15,637 nucleotides of DNA from an uncultured Collinsella sp. (GTDB taxonomy: Bacteria; Actinomycetota; Coriobacteriia; Coriobacteriales; Coriobacteriaceae). Positions 11,274-15,637 of this stretch are shown in pieces. The stretch covers positions 1 through 15,637 of the forward strand of contig UQTR01000046.1 of assembly GCA_900544065.1 (NCBI GenBank). Reading direction: 5' to 3'. Numbering within the stretch: position 1 is the first letter of the stretch; each line of letters begins with the position of its first letter. The position numbers were made by a program, and so were the translations under genes. The notes below the pieces were generated by a model. It was not told the DNA's origin and made no database searches. It saw only the letters and a list, made by a program, of their open reading frames with translations.

Positions 11274-12299
11274 CTACTCGCAGAGCAGCTTAGCGATCTG
11301 GACGGCGTTGGTTGCCGCGCCCTTACGGATTTGGTCACCGCAGCACCAGAAGGTAATGCCACGCGCGGCCTCCGGGTTCGAGATGTCGCGGCGCACGCGA
11401 CCGACCCAAATCAGGTCCTGATCGGACGTATCCATCGGCATGGGGAAGCGGTCGTGCGCATCCTCGGCGCTCATGTCGTCAACCAGCTTCACGCCCGGAG
11501 CGGCAGCCAGCGCAACACGGGCCTCGTCAACCGTAATGTCACGCTCGAACTCGAGCGTAATGCTCTCGGAGTGCGAGCGCAGCACAGGCACGCGCACGCA
11601 GGTGCAGTTCACGCGCAGCTCGGGCAGGTGCATGATCTTACGGCCCTCGTTTTGTAGCTTCATCTCCTCAGAGGTAAAGCCCTCCTCCTTGACGCCGCCA
11701 ATCTGCGGAATCAGGTTGCTCGCCAGCTGGGCGGCAAATGCGCGCGGCTCGGGAATCTCCTCGCCACGGCCCAGGGCAGCAAGCTGCGCTTCGAGCTCGG
11801 CCATACCGGGAGCACCGGCACCAGAAGCCGCCTGATACGTCGAGACGATCATGCGCTTCACGCCGGCAAGCTGATGCAGCGGCCACGTGGGAACCAGGCC
11901 GATGATGGTCGCGCAGTTGGGGTTGGCGATAAGGCCGTGATGCCACTTGATGTCGTCGGCATTGATCTCGGGCACGACCAGCGGCACCTCGGGATCCATG
12001 CGGAAGGCATGGCTGTTGTCGACCACGACGGCGCCGCGCTTTACGGCCTCGGGCAGCAATTCCTTGGCGATATCGTCGCCGGCAGCGCCAAGCACAATGT
12101 CACAGCCCTCAAAGGCCTCGGGGCAAGCCTCTTCGATCACGATTTGCTCGCCGCGGAACTCGACGGTCTTGCCCGCGGAGCGTGCGCTTGCCAACAGCTT
12201 GAGCTTGCCGACCGGGAACTCCTGCTCGTTGAGGCACTCGAGCATCTGGGTGCCCACGGCTCCCGTCGCGCCCAAAATAGCAACCGTGTACTGTTTCAT
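11274..12299 (-). CDS. asd: Aspartate-semialdehyde dehydrogenase
   Basis: Reduces aspartyl phosphate to aspartate 4-semialdehyde with NADPH, the branch point to lysine, threonine and methionine; cytosolic. The 341 residues show the nucleotide-binding GATGAVG (10-16), the nucleophile Cys129 in NPNCATI, TYQAASGAG (154-162), RVPVLRSHSESI (236-247) with His243 as the likely catalytic base, and KGAATNAVQIA near the end. DNSHAFRMD (94-102) has His where most members have Ser or Asn, a mild oddity. The ATG at 12299 is chosen over an in-frame one at 12386 because GGGGGAA lies just upstream and the protein then begins with the family's usual MKQYTVAILGATG. It follows lysC in the same direction with a 173-bp gap holding two hairpins, so it may have its own promoter or be controlled by readthrough. 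Confidence 0.96.
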   Translation of the reverse strand: MKQYTVAILGATGAVGTQMLECLNEQEFPVGKLKLLASARSAGKTVEFRGEQIVIEEACPEAFEGCDIVLGAAGDDIAKELLPEAVKRGAVVVDNSHAFRMDPEVPLVVPEINADDIKWHHGLIANPNCATIIGLVPTWPLHQLAGVKRMIVSTYQAASGAGAPGMAELEAQLAALGRGEEIPEPRAFAAQLASNLIPQIGGVKEEGFTSEEMKLQNEGRKIMHLPELRVNCTCVRVPVLRSHSESITLEFERDITVDEARVALAAAPGVKLVDDMSAEDAHDRFPMPMDTSDQDLIWVGRVRRDISNPEAARGITFWCCGDQIRKGAATNAVQIAKLLCE

Positions 12300-12376
12300 G
12301 CTTCCCCCTTTAAAGGTTGTGGCTTTTGCCCGCACGCCGAGCAGGCCGATTATTGTTGCCAGTTTATACAAGAACA

Positions 12377-12397
12377 GGGCGGGCATGAAACCCGCCC
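12377..12397 (-). terminator. G+C-rich hairpin between lysC and asd
   Basis: GGGCGGG (12377-12383) and CCCGCCC (12391-12397) with a 7-nt loop. Read on the minus strand it is followed by the T-rich TGTTCTTGT, so it looks like an intrinsic terminator for lysC, about 80 nt before the asd start. Partial readthrough (attenuation) is possible. Confidence 0.55.
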
Positions 12398-12430
12398 CGT
12401 CGAAACGAAACCGAAACGAAACGCCCCGCC

Positions 12431-12462
12431 GTAGATTTTTGAGACATGACCCAAAAATCTAC
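12431..12462. repeat. 11-bp perfect inverted repeat after lysC
   Basis: GTAGATTTTTG (12431-12441) and CAAAAATCTAC (12452-12462) with a 10-nt loop lie 10 bp after the lysC stop (minus strand). The stem is A/T-rich with no T-run after it, so it is a poor terminator. A short run of CGAAAC units lies between it and the next hairpin (12401-12422). Confidence 0.7.
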
Positions 12463-12472
12463 CGAGCAGTCG

Positions 12473-13861
12473 CTACTTTTTGAGCGCGGCCAGGGTGGGA
12501 TCGGCCGGCGCGGGAGCCTCCAGATCGGAGACCTTCACAATGCCGTTCTCATCGGAGAAGGCACGGTAAATGGTCCGAATCGCAAGGTCGAAGTCCTTCT
12601 CCTCGACACCGATAATGATATTGATCTCGTCACAGCTCTGCGAAATCATGCGCACGCTCACGCCGGCCTGGCCAAGCATGCCAAACAGGTGGCCCGAGAT
12701 GCCTGCACGACCGCGCAGGTTACGGCCGACGGTCGCGATGAGCGCCAGACCCTCGACAACCTCGATCTCGAGCGGCTCGACCTCCTGCTGAATGTCACCA
12801 ACGAGCGAGTACAGCGAATCGTGCACGTCCTGCTCCTGCACCACGGCGCCAAAACGGTCGACACCGGTGGGCATGTGCTCGACGGAAACGTCATAGCGTT
12901 CGAACACCGAAAGCGCACGGCGCATAAAGCCAACGCGGGGCTTGGTGCGGTCGCGGGCAACGTTGATGGCGACAAAGCCGCGCTTGCCGGTCACGCCGGT
13001 AATGATGGGCTCCGCCTCGCCCTCATCAGCCGTCTCGCTAATGATGGTACCGGGGTCCTGCGGCGCATTGGTGTTCTTGATGACCAGCGGAATACCCGCC
13101 TCGCGCACGGGGAACACGGCCTCCTCGTGCAGGACGCTTGCGCCCATGTACGAAAGCTCGCGCAGCTCCTCGTAGGTAACGCGCGCAATGGGCTGAGCCT
13201 CGGGAACAATACGCGGATCGGCAGAATAGAAGCCCGAGACGTCGGTCCAGTTCTCGTACAGGTCGGCGCCCAGGCACTTGGCCAAGATCGAGCCCGAGAT
13301 ATCGCCACCGCCTCGATCGAGCAGCTTGATCTGGCCCTCGCGCGTCGCGCCGTAGAAGCCAGGCATAACGAAGCCGCCCTGCTGGCCATACTCCTGCACC
13401 AGCTCGGAGGTGCGATTCATGCTGAGCGTACCGTCGTGATGGAACGCCACAACCGTCGCGGCGTCCAGGAACGGTAGGCCCAGGTACTCAGCCATCAGGC
13501 GAGCGGTAAAGTACTCGCCACGGCTCACAAGCTCCTCGGTGGAGTAGCCGCCCGAGCGGGCGCGCTCGGCAAAGGCCGCGAACTCCTCACGGATGGGATA
13601 GGTGAGCTCCAACTCATCAGCGATATCAAAATAGCGCTGGCCGATGTCCTCGAGCAGCTCCTCACACGACACGTGGTACTTAACGTGCGCATTGACCAGA
13701 TAGAGCAGGTCGGTCACCTTGGTGTCGCCCTTAAAGCGGCGGCCGCAGGCGGAAACCACCACAAAACGGCGGGCAGGGTCGGCGTCGACGATGGCCTTGA
13801 TCTTTTTGAAGTGTTCGGCGTCGGCGACCGACGAGCCGCCAAACTTGGCAATCTTAATCAT
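12473..13861 (-). CDS. lysC: Aspartate kinase
   Basis: Phosphorylates aspartate, the first step of the lysine/threonine/methionine pathway. The 462 residues start with the kinase motif KFGGSS (6-11), continue with VSACG (36-40) and SRGEYFTARLMAEYLG (113-128), and have RGGGDISGS (183-191) where most relatives read RGGSD. Two C-terminal ACT-type regulatory regions follow at about 296-365 and 372-440, the second with IATVGRNLRGRAGISGHLF and SQSCDEINIIIGVEEKD. They predict feedback control by lysine and/or threonine, but the effector cannot be read from sequence. It is one undivided chain, longer than the roughly 410-residue actinobacterial LysC that has an internal beta start. The ATG is the only start before an upstream in-frame stop. 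Its Shine-Dalgarno candidate AGAAAGG lies an unusually long 13 nt upstream. It diverges from thrC. Confidence 0.95.
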   Translation of the reverse strand: MIKIAKFGGSSVADAEHFKKIKAIVDADPARRFVVVSACGRRFKGDTKVTDLLYLVNAHVKYHVSCEELLEDIGQRYFDIADELELTYPIREEFAAFAERARSGGYSTEELVSRGEYFTARLMAEYLGLPFLDAATVVAFHHDGTLSMNRTSELVQEYGQQGGFVMPGFYGATREGQIKLLDRGGGDISGSILAKCLGADLYENWTDVSGFYSADPRIVPEAQPIARVTYEELRELSYMGASVLHEEAVFPVREAGIPLVIKNTNAPQDPGTIISETADEGEAEPIITGVTGKRGFVAINVARDRTKPRVGFMRRALSVFERYDVSVEHMPTGVDRFGAVVQEQDVHDSLYSLVGDIQQEVEPLEIEVVEGLALIATVGRNLRGRAGISGHLFGMLGQAGVSVRMISQSCDEINIIIGVEEKDFDLAIRTIYRAFSDENGIVKVSDLEAPAPADPTLAALKK

Positions 13862-13965
13862 GGGCTGGAGGTTACCTTTCTAAAAAGCCTCTGCGAACCT
13901 ATTTTGCGCGCTCTGATACCATGGTTTCACCGATTGGGACCAAGGCATCCGAGGAGCAGTGTTAT
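13862..13965. promoter_or_regulatory. Divergent lysC/thrC promoter region
   Basis: About 104 bp separates the two starts, so both promoters must lie here. No strong -35/-10 pairs stand out: TTGCGC at 13904 is a possible thrC -35 without a matching -10. There is no room for a lysine riboswitch or T-box leader before either gene, and none is seen. Confidence 0.4.
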
Positions 13966-15483
13966 ATGGGAACTTATCATAGTACACGAGGACGCACTTT
14001 ATCGTGCTCAAGTAAGGTGGCAATCCGTACCGGCATCGCTCCCGACGGGGGTTTGTTTGTCTCGGACGAGCTCGGCACCCAGCAGGTCGATATCAGCTCG
14101 CTTGCAGATAAATCGTACTTTGAAATCGCTCAAGATGTGTTGGGAATGTTACTGAGTGATTACACGGCCGAAGAAATTTCGGCGTGTGTCGACGAGGCAT
14201 ACCGCGGCACGTTCGCGAGTGAAGAGGTTACGCCGCTCGTCAAACTCGACGCTGCGCCGGGCGCTGACGCCCCTCAGACCTATGTGATGGAGCTCTTTGG
14301 CGGTCCCACGAGCGCCTTCAAGGACGTCGCCCTGCAGATGCTCCCCCGCTTGATGGCCCGCACTTCCGCCAAGGACGGCGGCGCCGAGCGCATCATGATC
14401 GTCACCGCCACGTCGGGCGACACAGGCAAGGCAGCACTCGCCGGCTTTGCCGACGCCCCGGGCACGGGCATCACCGTCTTTTATCCCGAGGGCAAGGTCA
14501 GCCGCGTGCAGAATCTGCAGATGTCCACGCAGGAGGGCGGCAACGTCGCCGTCTGCGGCATCCGCGGCAACTTCGACGACGCCCAGAGTGCCGTCAAGCG
14601 CATCTTTGCCGATAAGGAGCTGGCCGAGCGCCTGGAGGCCGCCGGCACCGTGCTTTCGAGCGCCAACTCCATCAACGTCGGCCGCCTGGTGCCGCAGGTC
14701 GTCTACTACTTTGCCGCCTATGCGCAGCTGCTGCGCGCCGGCGCCATCGAGGCCGGCGATGCCGTGGAGTTCTGCGTACCGACCGGCAACTTTGGCGATA
14801 TCCTGGCCGGCTACTACGCCAAGCGCATGGGTCTGCCCGTCGCCAAACTCGTCGTGGCCAGCGACAAGAACAACGTGCTCGCTGACTTCCTGACCACCGG
14901 CGTCTACGACCGCAACCGTCCGTTCTTCACGACCATTTCGCCGTCGATGGACATCCTTATTAGCTCTAATCTGGAGCGCATGCTCTACTTCCTGTCCGAC
15001 GGCGACTGCGAGCTCGTTGCCGGCCTTATGGAGCAGCTTGCCCAGACCGGTCGCTACGAGGTGCCTGCCGAGCTGCTGGCCAAGATCCAGAGCGTATTTG
15101 GCTGCGGCTGGGCCAGCGAGGACGAGGTTCGCGCCGCCATCAAGAGCTGCTGGGATGCCAACGGCTACGTGATCGACCCGCACACCGCTTGCGGCTATCA
15201 CGTCTTTGAGCAGGTCGCCCCCACCGAGGGCGCCAAGGCCCGCGTGCTGCTTTCGACCGCCAGCCCCTACAAGTTCCCGCGCGCCTGCTGCGATGCCCTG
15301 GGCCTCGACGTTCCCGAGGACGACTTTGAGGCCATGCGCGTGCTCGAGCAGGCAACCAACACGGTCGCCCCAGCCCAGCTCGCCGAACTCGAGTCCAAGC
15401 CCGTCCGCTTCGAAGACGTCTGCGACGTCGATGAGATGGCCAGCTACGTAGAGCAGGCTGCAAAAAAGATAGCAACCAACTAA
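13966..15483 (+). CDS. thrC: Threonine synthase
   Basis: PLP-dependent conversion of O-phosphohomoserine to threonine, the last step of threonine synthesis. The 505 residues show the N-terminal motif TRGRTLSCSSKVAIRTGIAP and DGGLFV, FGGPTSAFKDVALQML (111-126) with the PLP lysine Lys119, TATSGDTGKAALAGF, NSINVGRLVPQVVYYF and VPTGNFGDILAGYYAKRMG, all typical of the long (about 500 residue) bacterial/fungal-type ThrC. The ATG at 13966 is preferred over an in-frame one at 13921 because GAGGAG lies about 10 nt upstream and MGTYHSTRG matches the usual beginning of the family. It diverges from lysC and ends in a strong terminator. The homoserine dehydrogenase and kinase genes needed for its substrate are not within the window. 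Confidence 0.96.
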   Translation: MGTYHSTRGRTLSCSSKVAIRTGIAPDGGLFVSDELGTQQVDISSLADKSYFEIAQDVLGMLLSDYTAEEISACVDEAYRGTFASEEVTPLVKLDAAPGADAPQTYVMELFGGPTSAFKDVALQMLPRLMARTSAKDGGAERIMIVTATSGDTGKAALAGFADAPGTGITVFYPEGKVSRVQNLQMSTQEGGNVAVCGIRGNFDDAQSAVKRIFADKELAERLEAAGTVLSSANSINVGRLVPQVVYYFAAYAQLLRAGAIEAGDAVEFCVPTGNFGDILAGYYAKRMGLPVAKLVVASDKNNVLADFLTTGVYDRNRPFFTTISPSMDILISSNLERMLYFLSDGDCELVAGLMEQLAQTGRYEVPAELLAKIQSVFGCGWASEDEVRAAIKSCWDANGYVIDPHTACGYHVFEQVAPTEGAKARVLLSTASPYKFPRACCDALGLDVPEDDFEAMRVLEQATNTVAPAQLAELESKPVRFEDVCDVDEMASYVEQAAKKIATN

Positions 15484-15495
15484 ACCCCTTATAAG

Positions 15496-15527
15496 GCGCC
15501 GGCGAAAGCCGGCGCACCTTCTTTTAT
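15496..15527 (+). terminator. Rho-independent terminator of thrC
   Basis: GCGCCGGC (15496-15503) and GCCGGCGC (15508-15515) close a GAAA tetraloop, followed by ACCTTCTTTTAT. It begins 12 nt after the thrC stop. Confidence 0.9.
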
Positions 15528-15535
15528 CAGATACC

Positions 15536-15637
15536 TACCGGGATGATGACGAACGTGCATAGCGTGCCTGGCTGTTTAGTTCGTCGCGAGTTCCGCACGC
15601 AAAGGAAAGCACTTAATGTGCTTTCCGTCTTGCGCAG
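15536..15637. other. Structured stretch at the right edge, no gene assigned
   Basis: It contains GGAAAGCAC-TTAAT-GTGCTTTCC (15604-15626), a 9-bp hairpin, plus shorter pairings GACGAAC/GTTCGTC (15548-15554 and 15579-15585) and GCGTGC/GCACGC (15562-15567 and 15595-15600). On the minus strand a frame is open from the right edge to a TGA near 15530 (36 codons, ending in TFVIIPVGI). It could be the tail of a gene outside the window, but the palindromes make a non-coding repeat more likely. Confidence 0.3.

Noticed and set aside
12446..13477. 343-codon plus-strand ORF opposite lysC
   Set aside because: Antisense to a clear aspartate kinase.
13862..13965. Lysine riboswitch or T-box before lysC or thrC
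   Set aside because: Only 104 bp between divergent starts, with no conserved leader elements seen.
14149..15201. 350-codon minus-strand ORF opposite thrC
   Set aside because: Antisense to a clear threonine synthase.

Overview
This 15.6-kb, GC-rich window looks like the chromosome of a gut actinobacterium of the class Coriobacteriia, most likely Collinsella or a close relative. That placement rests on remembered similarity of the proteins (the PFK subtype, the aspartate kinase, the short intergenic repeats) and on a Gram-positive type LexA box. No database search was possible.

Layout. (1) Positions 1-344, minus: the N-terminal part of an M18 aminopeptidase, cut by the window edge. (2) 506-1591, plus: a membrane-anchored Ntn-type amide hydrolase of the choloylglycine hydrolase/acid ceramidase type. 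(3) 1732-2811, plus: a 6-phosphofructokinase whose last codons lie inside a long palindrome (2803-2987). (4) 3205-4125, plus: an XRE regulator with a beta-repeat segment and a membrane domain. (5) 4126-4573: a non-coding stretch with two long inverted repeats. (6) 4574-4894, plus: a small conserved protein of unknown function, convergent with a MacB/LolD-like ABC exporter operon on the minus strand (permease 5011-7776, ATPase 7782-8483). Two copies of one short repeat, in opposite orientation, bracket this operon. (7) 8685-9393: a perfect LexA box, a promoter and a GyrI-like protein. (8) 9467-10138: a promoter, a small terminator-like RNA hairpin and a truncated Abi_2 (AbiF/AbiD-type) gene joined to the 3' end of a ClC chloride channel gene. 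(9) 10166-10320: a 62-bp palindromic tandem array. (10) 10345-10923, minus: an O6-alkylguanine DNA methyltransferase. (11) 11132-11261: another long palindrome. (12) 11274-13861, minus: aspartate-semialdehyde dehydrogenase and aspartate kinase, with threonine synthase diverging on the plus strand (13966-15483).

How the parts fit together. The last third is the aspartate-family amino acid block: LysC and Asd make aspartate semialdehyde and ThrC completes threonine. Homoserine dehydrogenase and homoserine kinase are not in the window. The centre has a DNA-damage flavour: an SOS-controlled GyrI-like protein, from a family with members that hydrolyse DNA-alkylating cyclopropanoids, lies about 1 kb from an alkyltransferase gene. 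Between them is a broken defence locus that seems to have kept its promoter and a structured RNA leader.

The most striking general feature is the number of unrelated long palindromes between genes. Several of them overlap or abut stop codons.
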